Under the pieces are notes generated by a model. It had not been told where the DNA came from. It searched no databases and saw only the letters and a program-made list of their open reading frames with translations. Positions 1 through 10,391 of a stretch of DNA of 64,000 nt are shown in pieces. A program made the translations under genes and the position numbers. The stretch covers positions 3,987,501 to 4,051,500 of the forward strand of contig JAULSU010000005.1 of the NCBI GenBank assembly GCA_030512335.1, written 5' to 3'. The DNA comes from Immersiella caudata (lineage: Eukaryota; Ascomycota; Sordariomycetes; Sordariales; Lasiosphaeriaceae). Within the stretch, counting starts at the first letter, position 1, and each line of letters opens with the position of its first letter.

Positions 1-336
1 ACTCACTGAAGCAAGCAATTCACAAGCAATACAGTCGTTTATTACAGTGCAGAGTTCACTGAAACCTTCTGTTTTACAGCGCATAGTTCGCTGTAACTTG
101 TCTTTTAGGCTCTGTAGTACAGGCCATCGTTTGCTTCCTTCAGCACCTTAGTAAGCTCTGCTGTCGTACCTCACAGCGCTCCTCCGGAGCACTGTACTCG
201 CATTTCTTCCCCTGACCGGAGCACTGTACTACAGGCTCCCACAGGCTCTCAGGCGCTGTAATACAGGCCTGTAGAGTGCTACAAAGCAACAGTAATAAAC
301 GACTGTATTGCTTGTGAATTGCTTGCTTCAGTGAGT
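1..336. mobile_element. Foldback/MITE-like element with 45-bp perfect terminal inverted repeats
   Basis: Bases 1-45 are the exact reverse complement of 292-336. The interior is full of small palindromes built on CTGTACTACAG and CTGTAATACAG. There is no coding capacity, so this fits a non-autonomous foldback or MITE-type element. The left end lies at the window edge, so the target-site duplication cannot be read and the inverted repeat may extend further out. A second copy of the interior (108-172 and about 160-270) is found at 693-735 plus 1188-1297. Confidence 0.8.
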
Positions 337-692
337 AGTACTCAACTGAAGGAAGTAGATTGCTTGCTTGAGAGGAAAGCTAATTACAGGAGAAGAGATG
401 GCTAGTTATAGGCTGTGGGAGCTCTGGAATGGAAATTCCAGAGCTTTCTACTACTAATACAATAATAGAATAGTATGGTGGAGGCTCTCCACAGGCCTCG
501 TAATCGCTGATGTGGCCTCAGAAGGCCCTGAGGCCTTCTGGATTCCAGAAGGTTCGAAGCCACATTGTGGCTAGTTAGTGGTGGCTGCAGGTGCAGGGTA
601 CCCAGTGCTTTCCTCACTGGCAGGCCCTGTAAATACAGGGCCTCTTTAGCGCTCTCAGAGGCTAGAATTTAACACGTTGTAATAACCCTTCT

Positions 693-1297
693 AGGCTCTG
701 TAGTACAAGCCTTCTTTGCTTCCTTTAGCACCTTATGTGACGGCCTGTGAACCGACCCTTGTGGCCGGGTTGGGCTGACGTGGCCCCGCGCACGACACAG
801 TAAGCATGCAGTGCGGTTACTATGTCCACACTGTGTGATCACCCAGGACAGTTGATCACTCTGCTCACCTTCGGCACGAAGTGATCACAGTGATCAGGGT
901 ACAAGTTGCTTCTGTTACTGTAGCATAGATAACTATCATCGTACCCACGATGATGTGAGGAATCCTTTTAATTCCTCACGCAAGTATTCGCTTCGTCAAT
1001 TGAACCCCCCTTTCAATTGTGTCCTACTGCATCGTCTCAGTGTGCTACCTTGCTTATAGTGACATGCGGCCATTGACCAAGTGAACCCCCCCGTCTATAA
1101 GGACTTGCTTCTGTATTACCCCTCTCCCCCACCTTGGCCTTCTCCGCGACCCTGCCGACTGTAAGTCGACAGGCACTGGTCGTAACACCTTAGTAAGCCC
1201 TACTATCGTACCCTTACAGCGCTCCTTCAGAGGATTGTACTTGCACTTCTTCCCCTGAAGGGAGCCTGTACTACAGGCTTCCACAGGCATCTGCTTA
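693..1297. repeat. Second, interrupted copy of the foldback-element interior
   Basis: Bases 693-735 match 108-150 and bases 1188-1297 continue the same match to about 260. The two halves are separated by an insertion at 736-1187. Removing the insertion and one 5-bp duplication restores a continuous repeat, so the repeat was here before the insertion. Confidence 0.7.
736..1187. mobile_element. Solo LTR of a retrotransposon, 452 bp
   Basis: The segment begins TGTGACGG and ends GTAACA (TG...CA) and is flanked on both sides by CCTTA (731-735 and 1188-1192), a 5-bp target-site duplication. No internal retrotransposon coding sequence is present, so this is a solo LTR left by recombination between two LTRs. 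It sits inside an older repeat copy, giving a nested order. Orientation and superfamily are not decidable from the LTR alone. Confidence 0.8.
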
Positions 1298-1384
1298 CAC
1301 CCGACCTAGACTCTCCTCCGCCTGCAAAGGCCGACCGACCTGCTAGCCTGTATCCAAAGTGCCAGTAGCTAAAGCGGAAATATA

Positions 1385-1484
1385 TGGGGCATGTGAGGCT
1401 CGAACTCAAGATCTTTGGATCACTCTGATGTCTAACCATATCATATTATGAGACCAATACTCTACCAAACTGAGCCAACATCCC
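1385..1484 (-). tRNA. tRNA-Met(CAT)-like gene with intron, probably degenerate
   Basis: On the minus strand the sequence has a D-arm core GCTCAGTTTGGTAGAGT, an anticodon loop CTCATAA with CAT at the anticodon position, a B-box GAGTTCGAGCC, and a 26-bp insertion just after position 37, where tRNA introns sit. The acceptor stem (GGGATGT with ATGCCCC) has an A-C mismatch and two G-T pairs, and one pair is lost in both the anticodon and T stems. That many defects suggests a pseudogene or a weak gene. Its position beside an LTR is common for retrotransposon neighbourhoods. Confidence 0.55.
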
Positions 1485-2945
1485 TATTCGTTAGATGCCG
1501 GCTTTGGAATGCAGCTTGAGATTCTGCGTTGGTGTGTGGTTGAGAGCTTTTCGGTGAAGCGATGCCACAGCCCCTGCTGAATGCCAAGGCAGCCAACAAG
1601 CTTTGGGCCTGGCCAAGCGGTGCGCATGCATATGGTGGGAAATTGGCCCCTGCGCATTATTTTGCACAAGTTCTCTGCAGCGTGCCGGTGGACACTGAGC
1701 TTGCTCGCTGAGACGTGGCGGATGTGGCACCTTATGCACTCATGCGGGATGCGACGTGATGTGCCCAGGCAGCAGAATAAACAGCGCTTGAGGGTGAGAG
1801 TGAGGGAATGCGATAGCTGTTGAGGCCGGAGCGGGAGAGGGACTGCCGAAATGGAGACTCGATGTGCCAAGCATTGTGGGGGTCATCAGAGCTACCCCGC
1901 AGTTCAGCGCTAGCCTCCTGCCTCCAACGATGCCAAATGGCAACCACCTGCGACGCAATACTCAATGCTCACGGCAGAACAAAGTCTCTACCTTGACTAA
2001 GCACCTGTTGACGACAAGTTCCGATATTTATGGGTGCAGAGCCGCTCGCGGTTCCCGCTCGGTAAGCGGGGGGAGCAAAGCTCCAAGGCTGAAATGGATC
2101 ATTGGTCCCGGCAATCCCGCACCGTCCTGGCTGTCGATGCTCATGTAGTCGCCTGCTCGCCTGCTCGCCCGCGGTTCTTCGGTCATGAGGTACACTCGAG
2201 GATTGAGTTCATGGCTGGTCAGTTTAGGTTGGGCTCGAACCGCTTCCTTTCACCTCCCGTCAGACGCGCCCCGTCCTTCGAAGGATCGCAGCCCTCGTTT
2301 TGCACAAGTTCCGAGCGCATTCATTTAGTCCCAGACGGCATTCCAAATCCACCCTCCATGGTCTGGGGTGGTGTTGTGGTTCAATGTCACACACGTTCAG
2401 CCCTGGCGCGCAGCCACCATGGATGGAGGGCAGCAAGGACCCAAATGGGAGCCAAATGAAACGTCATGCATTGCAGCGCGCCGGCAGCCACGCGGGAAGC
2501 AGCTTTTAGTGAGAAGAACCACGAGGCTCTGACTTTTGCCGTTTCGTCAATGGTCCTTAGTGGCTGTTGGTTCGAGCCTATCTGCGAGTGCCGTCTGATT
2601 CGGCCCTCTGATGCAGATGCTCACCACGCCCTATATCTCGAGATAGTAATCGGGGGCCGGGACTGGGGTCAGCAGCGCCCGTGCCAGCTCAGGCAGGATC
2701 ACTTGCAGCACCGGGCCGTCTTCTTCAGTCGTCTGTGAGGTTAGGCAGGGGCCGGAAAAAGGGCCAATGGGCGAGACCCCTGATAGCCGCAACAACATGT
2801 CGAGAGATGGGCCACATGGCTGGTCTCGACGTCCTGCGAAAACTGGCCGCACATAAGTCAAGCCTCCCCGTCACATCACAAGCGAGCTCACAACGCCTTT
2901 GTTCGTCTCCCTACGCATGGCCGGATAGTCCAGCGCGTTCCAATC
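1485..2945. other. Intergenic, nothing recognised
   Basis: Several open frames of 70-140 codons run here on both strands, but none has recognisable domains, coherent composition or matching splice sites. I see no gene. Confidence 0.5.
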
Positions 2946-4597
2946 ATGGGGGCATACACATCCAAGGAGTCATGTGAGGCTCAAGGGTCCTTCGTCAACT
3001 GCACTCTCTCGCCCGCCAATGTTACAGACTTCTCTCAGGTCACCCATGTTGGCGAGTTTGCGCGGGGTGAGTACCCTCCCAACCAAGATATCGCCGGCAT
3101 TGGTGTTAGTTTTACCTGACCCGACCCTTTCAGATGTTGACCGTTTCTAGGTGCTCGGTACCTTCCTAAGCGTCACAACCGTTTCTCTGCTCTGCTCAGT
3201 CATCAGCACAATCTGGTGGTGGTCCAAAAATGTCTTTGGCTGGAAGAGCAAAATGACGAGAGAGTATGTGTCCAGCCTCTGACCATTTGACGCTGTGTTG
3301 ACATCCTGGGCAGGCACAAGACCACCGTGGAATCTATGAAGTTCAGTTTCTCAAAGTTCCTCGAAGCCGTTGTCGTCACATGCAGCGACCAACAGATCTT
3401 CACCGGGTGCGCCTACGCCGTCACCCTGCGATGGTGGACAGGCTGCGAGATCTCAGCCTACCACTACAACATCGTTGCCGACATGTTGCTCGTGACTTGC
3501 GCAACTCATCTGACAGCGGTCACGGTCGCACGGGACTACTGGGAGAACCCCTGGCCTAGCGGCATCCGCATTATCCTCACAGCGCTGCTGTACATGGTCA
3601 CCGGTATCCTGCTCTCAAACGCTGGCGTCGAGTCCCTGTCGTTCCCAACCAAGGTCCCCGACGCCAGCACCACTTACGATCCTATCCTCCTTCCCGCGGC
3701 CTGCTTTCAGGTTGACAAGAGCCAAGTGCCCTCCAACATTGCCAACTCGCTAAGTTCAAGGGACAGCTTTTGGGACAGCGCGATCCCAGGCTGGAGAGAA
3801 TGGATGCTCATGTTCATCTGTTACGCCGTCGCCGTGCTCGTCAGAATCGTCAGCTTGGTCAAGTCCGGCGGCAACAAGGAGAATGGAAAGCGCAGACGCC
3901 TCCTGGCCTGGGCGAAAAGGAGGTTCTCGTTTTTCCTCAAGGGTTTCCCACGAAAGATGCTGTACCTCCTCTTTGGTCTTTATCTCGTGGCGAACAACGC
4001 CGTTGGCATCTGGACTGTCGGGAACATGGCGTACTACGTCTTTCACCTGCGCAGATGGGTTGGCAACTCAGGCTGGTAAGCCTCTCACAGAATCCCGAAA
4101 CGGACAGTCGCTGATACGCCACCAGGTTCAAGCAAAATGCCGGCAAAAACCCCGAAGACGACCCCTACTCCTTCGGCCAGCTCGTACCCGTCTTCCTCAA
4201 CCTCCTCCTGATCTTCGCCATCATCCAATTCATCGCCGACGAGGCTCGACGCCGGACAGAGCGCAAGAAAGCTCGGGACAAACAGAAGCTTGTCGGGCTC
4301 GGCGAAGGAAATAGCTCAGCTGGCTTCATACGAAAGGATTCAGAGAACCCCTATTTCCTTCCTGATGATGTTCTTAGTGCGGAAAATAAGAAAGCTGTGT
4401 TCGATGTCACCGTGAAGCCAGCGGTGTCGGCGGATTCGGATGCTATCACGCCGGCTGCCACGTCTGATGGAGGCCCCCCTGGTAGTAAGAGATGGAGCGG
4501 GTTGGTTGTCCCGAAGCAGACGGTATCGTCTGTGGTGGAGGTGGTTCCGGATGTTCCAGCTAAAGATGGGGATAGCGAGAAGCGGAAAGCCGCGTAG
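2946..4597 (+). CDS. Uncharacterised multi-pass membrane protein (DIAGIGV-motif family), 501 aa
   Basis: Four exons: 2946-3104, 3151-3263, 3314-4075, 4126-4597; all junctions keep frame and use GT-AG. The N-terminal 50 residues are polar with cysteines and N-glycosylation sites (NCT, NVT) and end in NQDIAGIG, then a first hydrophobic helix (VLGTFLSVTTVSLLCSVIS). Several further membrane segments follow (near ILTALLYMVTGILLS, WMLMFICYAVAVLVRIVSL, MLYLLFGLYLVANNAVGIW and VPVFLNLLLIFAIIQFIA). The tail is a charged, probably cytosolic region rich in Lys, Arg, Ser and Pro. The first intron falls exactly between GIG and VLG, as in the gene at 19273, which has the same motif and topology, so I infer a common family. 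No function is known to me. The start is the first ATG of the open frame; an alternative reading starting at 3047 loses the conserved motif. Confidence 0.75.
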
Positions 4598-5021
4598 GGT
4601 AGGAAATAGAAGAAGGTTGGGCCACTTGGGCGGCAGGGTAGCTAATGACACTGTAATAGAGAACAAGAGCTCTTGGGATTGGGATGGTCAGCTAGTTATG
4701 GATCCAGCGCGTCGTCAATTTGTTGCTCTCGATGTCTTAGCTTTGAGACACCTTTGAGGAGCATTGTGACAGTACGAAGCAAGGGTAGGATGCAATGCTA
4801 TATCTAAGATAACTCGAGTGATATCTCATATGACCATGAGGATGATACTATGTTCCATGCTATTTTCCTTCGCAAGTATTCCAATCTATCTATGCAATTA
4901 TCCAAGTCGTTCCTCATAAGGTTTATCCCTGATGCATTACGATTATTATTCCCCCCTCTGCCTGCAATGCTATGTTTCGGTTAAGTATGCTCGCTTGATT
5001 TCCAGTCCACCTCTCTCTTCT
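4598..5021. other. Intergenic between convergent genes
   Basis: This is the shared 3' region of the membrane protein (plus strand) and the C2H2-like gene (minus strand). It is AT-richer than the genes. No further feature seen. Confidence 0.5.
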
Positions 5022-7174
5022 TCACACACTCCACTCCGCCTGCTCGGGATACCGCACTCCGTGGGTTCGCAACACCCTCTGCTTGAAGCTCTGCGGCGAG
5101 AACCCATCCGCCGAGACGACTTCGGAAACGCCCAAGCCAATATTCGTAGTCCTCACTCGGAGCTTCGGCTGGTGTCGAAGCGACTGGGGCGCGCGCGACT
5201 GCACAGCCAGCGGGATCTGCGAGTGTCGACGTATGCTGCCTTGCGACTCAGTAGCAGCATGCGCGTGTGCTGTGTTCTTCGAGCGCGGTGGAGGGGGGAG
5301 GGGACTGAGCGGTACAAGTGGACTGGGCGGCACTAGGGGACTGTGTGGCACAGGTTCGGGCTCGGAAATGGGTGAGGCCTTGGCGGCGGCGAGGGAGAGG
5401 ATAATTTCCCTGCAGCGGCAGGCCTCGGACTCGCAAACGTCGCAGGGGATGCCAATGCCGGAGTCACGGGAGTCGCGAGGGGGCGCGTGTTCGCCACGTC
5501 CAGGGGACGAGATGTCGGTATCAGTTGATATGAGTGGCGAGGGCGAGTGGGCGGTGATCGGTTCTGCCCCTAAGGGGGGGAAGATGGGGGACAGGGTCTC
5601 ATCGGTGTTGCCAAGGGTCGTGTTTCTATCGAGGAGTCGAGGCCGCAGTTGGATGAAGGCAACTTCTTTGGCGACGTCGGGAACAGCTTCGTTTGCGCTG
5701 GCTGACCGGATAGGAAGGATGGTGCTTCGTCTGGAGCGGCGATTGCTCCTCCTTGCGAGGTTCCCTTGGTCTTTGGAGTTGGGCTGTTTGGTAGAAGAGG
5801 TGGCTGGTGCTGGCTGGCTCGGCGATGAGTTGAGCCTGGTAACGCATTGCCTCATGACGTTGGCGTGGTGGGTTTCGACAACAAGCTGGAGCTGTCCGGC
5901 AAGGAACGTGCAATAGCTATCCTCAATCGTGCTCGGGAGGAGCAGCCGGAGCTTGTCCTGTAGGCTGTTCTTGATGGCCTCTTGGCCGTCGTCCAACGCT
6001 TGCTCAACTTCGACGAGTTCAACGACGGGGTGAAAGTCTGGGCCAAAACGTTAGTGGCTGAGCCTGTTTTGCGCGAAGATGCTGTGTTACCTGGATCCGG
6101 GGCGGTCTTGTCGGCAGGGAAGACCAGTCGCCATATGGATGCCCAGTCCCACGCATCTGGGTTCCCAGCCATTGCCAGCATTCTCTCCGTTTCCTCTGAG
6201 ATTCCATCTTCGTCATCACCGCTCGGTTGAATGGGCGCTATTTCGCATATTTGGTCTTTGGGCACCATCAAGTGGTCGTCGAGGCCCGTCTGCGTGTCCA
6301 GCTTTAACCCGCATCGGCGACACTGGTGACATGGTTTGCGCCGTTGATGGTGGACGATGATGTGGTTTCTAGACTCGTTAGCTGCAGGTCTCCATAAGCT
6401 CTGCCTGGACACCGACCTCAAATCTGCCAAGGAAGCAGCCTGTGTCCTGGCGCAGTGCTCGTGCTCCCGAATATTAAACCGTATCGGGTTTCGCCTTCTG
6501 AAGGGGCACGGGAAAGATGGCCCTGGCTCAGACGGAGGTGCGGCATCTTGATGAATGCCATGTCTCGTATCGGCGTCATTGGGAACGCCATAGCTGGATC
6601 TGCGTATCCTGGATCTTCTGTCGGCACGCCAGCTTGCATCTTTCCGGCTGCACATCGACCGCGGCGGTCCGGAGAAGGACGACCTCGGACTGCTGATGGT
6701 CGAGTCCCCATACACCGATTCCGGGACTTCACTGGGGTTGCATGTCGACGGCGATCCCTCCAGGGGCGATAACGCACTCTCCTCAAGCCGTCTGGCCACC
6801 GAATCCCATATACGAAGTGCCCGAATAGATCGCCGGCCGTCAATGGCGGACCGGTCCTGCGTGATAGCGGCCTGGATTCCCGTGATCTGATCGTCGCTGC
6901 CGTCTGGGTTCTTGACGTTGTCGGCCGGGCTGCCCTGAGTGGAATGCTCCCGTTGCTGCTTCTCAACAGCCGCTTTCCGCGACAGCACGAGCCGCATCGT
7001 GAGACTTTGTCTCGGCTGTAGACGGGAGGTCCACTGGTCCTCGTGGTGTTGAGCATCGCTGGCCTCGTGTGGGGTATGATCCGGATCTGACCGGACCTGT
7101 GACGGCGACCGATCGGCCCATCTCGACGACGAAATGCCGGCATCCCAGCTCAACACTCGTGTCGGGTGCGACAT
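5022..7174 (-). CDS. C2H2-like fungal protein, possible regulator, 683 aa
   Basis: Three exons on the minus strand: 6417-7174, 6091-6368 and 5022-6037, with introns of 48 and 53 bp that have GT-AG ends. The N-terminal third is low-complexity (Ser, Arg, Pro). The middle has a Cys/His region: CPFRRRNPIRFNIREHEHC, then DLRNHIIVHH, then CHQCRRCGLKLDTQTGLDDHL. This is the broken C2H2 arrangement found in many Sordariomycete proteins annotated as C2H2-type. After it comes a conserved helical block (DAWDWASIWRLVFP and, after intron 2, ALDDGQEAIKNSLQDKL), then a disordered tail with Pro/Ser runs. Splicing of both introns is supported by recovery of these conserved blocks. Such proteins often carry NACHT or other effector domains in relatives, but none is seen here. 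DNA binding is inferred only from the cysteine and histidine pattern. ATG at 7174 is the first in the open frame. Confidence 0.75.
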
Positions 7175-8305
7175 TCTGGCTCGGTGCGATGTTCCATCAG
7201 CAGCGGGCGCTTGGGGACGGGGTGTGATGGTTGCGGGAGTCGAAAGATGACCCCTCTCTCCGGAGGAGATCCGGGGGTGGCGTTCTTCGCGGCGAACCGT
7301 ATTACGCCTCCAACCAGACCAAGATCATGTGCTGGAATCGGCATCCAGAAGAAATTACAAACGAGCGACAGCCGTGGAGCTGAGCCCAGGCGAGGAAGTT
7401 GAATCGAAGAAGGAAAATGTCCAAGACCTGAACCCCATGTGAGAGACGATGAAGAAGGAAAAAAGTGACCAGATCGGTCAGAAAAGCCATGACGAAAACA
7501 CGCGCGCCGCCACCTGCTGCCGCCGAAGAAAAACACGTGGAAACGCGATGTGCCTCGCACCCATCGCGGTGGTTGTCATCATCATGGGCGCCGCCGCGGG
7601 GATGAGATGGTGGGTCAGGGTCGTGGAAGACCCATGTCCGTGCAATGTGATTGATCGAATGCGGAGTCCAGTCAATAAGGTGAAGGTGCGATTCGGGACC
7701 TGATTCGGCGGCTCCCGATGGGCGAATTCCAACCCCACCCTTCAGATATCTCAACACCCGACTCCAGGCCAGTGATTCGCTCCGCGCAACGGCTGCGCAT
7801 AATCAGGTAATCTCGGAATTTGGGTTCTAGCCCACATACTGGGTCGACAGAGCGATTTCCTGTGTGCAACAGCTACAGCTCTCAATGCCTCGAAGTCACA
7901 AACTGCCATTGAGCTCGAGAGCAAAGAACGCGCCTGCAAGGTCGTGAAATAAGGTGTAACAGCGACAAGGTTGTCAAACAGAATCGATCAATTGGGCCTT
8001 CTGAGTTGCAGGAGGTGCAACCCCTGTGGAAAATGGCTTGGCGACCCTAACCCCTAGCTCCTTGCCAAACCACTGTTTCATCTCTTCAATTGCTTCATCA
8101 ACAAAGAAGAGGCGACCACAACCAATTGGTCCACTGACAGTCGCGCAATGGCACACCACTTGAAAGCACGAACCCAGATAAAGTGGACTCGAGGTGCGAG
8201 TTGCGAGCAGCACTGCCCTGTTGTCAAGGTTGCAGACTACGAATTCTCCGTCCCGCCCTCCATCCACTGACCCGCCATGAACGACCAGCTCCTCCCCAAG
8301 GCCAA
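7175..8305. other. Intergenic, includes promoter of the C2H2-like gene
   Basis: No gene recognised. A minus-strand frame at 7974-8267 looks mildly protein-like but matches nothing I know and has no supported start or splice sites. Confidence 0.45.
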
Positions 8306-9031
8306 TTAAATCTTCTTCACGAAACCGACTTTGACCAAACTGTCCACATCGATATCCAAATCAGCCAGCTTCATCCTCGAGTTCTCCTGGATCCACAAGA
8401 AGGTCTCGAGGATCAAATATCGCAGGAAGCCCTTGACGCTCTTTCTCCCGCTTCACCTTCATCACCTCCTTCCCAATGATGTACACCATCTAGTCCTCGT
8501 GCGCCCTGTTCAGCGTATACAGCTTGGCCTGCACCTCGGGCGTGTGTTCGACTTAATTACCGGGCGCTCCCGTTGGGCGACCCTGCCGTCCTGTCCTTCG
8601 TAATATGAAGCACCAGCTGCTCCACCAGCACCCGTCTCAAGTCCGGCGTCAGCACATCATCCATGTACACGTGCCGCAGCACTACCCGATAGCACGACGG
8701 CACTGATGTTCTTGACACCACATAACTTTCTTCGGGCGGGACCGTCGGCCTCGAGAGCGGTTGCATGTGAAAGTACAGTATGACGGCCGGCCTAGCCTTG
8801 AACTTGTGGACGAACTGCGCGAACACGGTCGGGATCGTCCCCATGCCGCCCACCTTGTCAAAGAAGATGTCCAGTCCGCCCGCGCTCGAGATGGTACCCC
8901 CTCCAAACGCCGACGTCAGGGTCAACGAGCCAGTGGTGGAGTTCGTGCTCAGCAGATCTCCGGTTGCCAGCCGCCCCTCCCCTTCAACATCATTACTGGG
9001 CTGCCAAGCGAAATACGGCTGTCGGTTCTGA
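8306..9031 (-). pseudogene. HAK/KUP-type potassium transporter, C-terminal remnant
   Basis: Minus-strand translation shows the cytosolic C-terminal domain of fungal HAK potassium transporters: LDIFFDKVGG, VFAQFVHKFKARPAVI, FHMQPLSRPTVPPEE, YVVSRTSVPSCYR, YMDDVLTPDL, later VYIIGKEVMKV and the family terminus LADLDIDVDSLVKVGFVKKI with stop at 8306. The copy is broken. There is a TAA at 8557-8559, a TAG at 8490-8492 where relatives have Gln before VYIVGKE, and a frame change near 8440 between GKEVMKVKRE and the ETFLWIQENSR block. The transmembrane half is not found upstream. It is therefore a truncated, frameshifted relic and cannot make a transporter. The 5' limit is approximate. Confidence 0.8.
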
Positions 9032-9099
9032 AACAGTTGTCGTTGTCAGCGACTATTCCGCTCAAGACCCGAACCCTTTCCCGCGGCTGTCAAGGATGC

Positions 9100-9520
9100 T
9101 GAGCAGCTTATACACGCCAGGCAGTAAAACAGCCATCTACAACATGTGTCTCTTCTATCGGCTACGGCGAGAGTAGGTGGGGCTGTGTTACGAGTACAGC
9201 AAAGAACGGTTGTCGTCGCTCGTCACGTCGCTCGTTGCCCTCCAACCCCTTCTGTAAGCCATCGCCAACAACGAGATTGTTACGTTTTGTCAGGACCCGA
9301 GCCGTGCTCTCGACATCGTCTGTGTAGTTTCCCTACCGCAAGACTTCGAGGTCATCAAGGTTGGTGTGCGAAAATACCCCCTGATTGTCACGCGATGTGA
9401 TTGTTGCGGTCGCATCGCCGCCGCTGATCCAAGTGCTAATCTCAGAACTCATCGTCGTCGTCACCTCAAGGGTGCTGCGCCTCAACAATGTGACACCCAA
9501 GGGTGCAGTTTCATTGACCC
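9100..9520 (+). pseudogene. Possible decayed gene with a zinc-finger-like segment
   Basis: One plus-strand frame reads coherently through two stops, a TAG at 9174 and a TAA at 9255: LCYEYSKERLSSLVTSL, then ANNEIVTFCQDPSRALDIV, SLPQDFEVIKVGVRKYP, then CDCCGRI...NLRTHRRRH and CDTQGC, which resembles a C2H2 finger followed by a second finger start. Both stops could come from CAG or CAA by C to T change. The TAA also overlaps a GTAAGC that could be a splice donor. I do not recognise the parent family, and the frame could be chance. Confidence 0.3.
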
Positions 9521-9985
9521 CGTCTGGGCGCCTTTTGTTTGCATCATCTTGTTCTACTTTGCACCATCTTGCAAGACCCATGCGTCCTTTCCTCATCGAC
9601 ATGGCGATTGGCCGCTGGCCTCGAAATTTCTGCCTAGGAGTCTGTCGAGGTTTCTGCCGGCTTCCATCCACTTTGGAACCCAATCTGCATATAGGTTGGC
9701 TGTCGCTCACAAAGACTTGCCAAATCAGCAGTGGTCTTCTTGTTGCGGTTGCGATCCTTTCCGCTCTGCTCCGCTCTGTTCCGCTGCTGCGCCGTAGCGC
9801 GCCGCAGCATCCGTGGGCACTCGATAGCCGGGACAGGGCCAAGTTTCATTAACTACGGCAATCCCAAAAGATACGGCGCTAGCGAGATCAATGCAGCTGT
9901 CCAAGCCTGAGTGGCCTTTGCAGCTTCTCGGAAGGTTATGTTGTCAATAGCCGCCTTCTCAGGGGTACGGAGTTGACCTCGTGGA

Positions 9986-9993
9986 TATAAAAG
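9986..9993 (+). promoter_or_regulatory. TATA box of the small secreted peptide gene
   Basis: TATAAAAG lies 155 bp upstream of the ATG at 10148 and is followed by a CT-rich tract (10020-10045), the usual fungal core-promoter arrangement. Confidence 0.55.
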
Positions 9994-10147
9994 GACTGGC
10001 AACGCCCCGGACAAAATTCTGACTCTTCTTTAGATCCCATCTCATCTCTCTTTGCCAACCTACATCTTCAGCAAACGCCATTATTCTCAAGTTTCCATCC
10101 GCATCTACAAGACACTCTTCTCCACAGCGAAAGCATTATCCCCGACC

Positions 10148-10391
10148 ATGAAGCTCAGCGCTATCTGCATTCTCTCGTCATTGGTTGGGGCCTGGGCAGC
10201 CCCTATGCCCAAGTCGGGCCCTGTCAGCGTCGAGGCTGTCGTTGAGTAAGCTGCCATGCTCAGAATTTCAATGATGGCTATGGATAAGAGGCTAACCCGG
10301 TCTGGTTGACAGGTCCAGGCAGTTCACCCAACCCGACCCGCCTCCCTTCAGCGCTCCTGGAGACCTTAATGGTTCAGGTCGCATCCCTTAA
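10148..10391 (+). CDS. Small secreted peptide, 58 aa
   Basis: Two exons, 10148-10245 and 10313-10391, joined by a 67-bp intron with GTAAGC donor, GCTAAC branch site and CAG acceptor. The product starts with a clear signal peptide (MKLSAICILSSLVGAWA, cleavage before APMP). The mature chain is about 41 residues, without cysteine, rich in Pro, Ser and Gly (QPDPPPFSAPGD). It has no recognised domain. A good TATA box and CT tract precede it, which argues that this is a real transcript despite its size. It could be a processed peptide or a secreted effector-like protein; either is inference. Confidence 0.6.
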
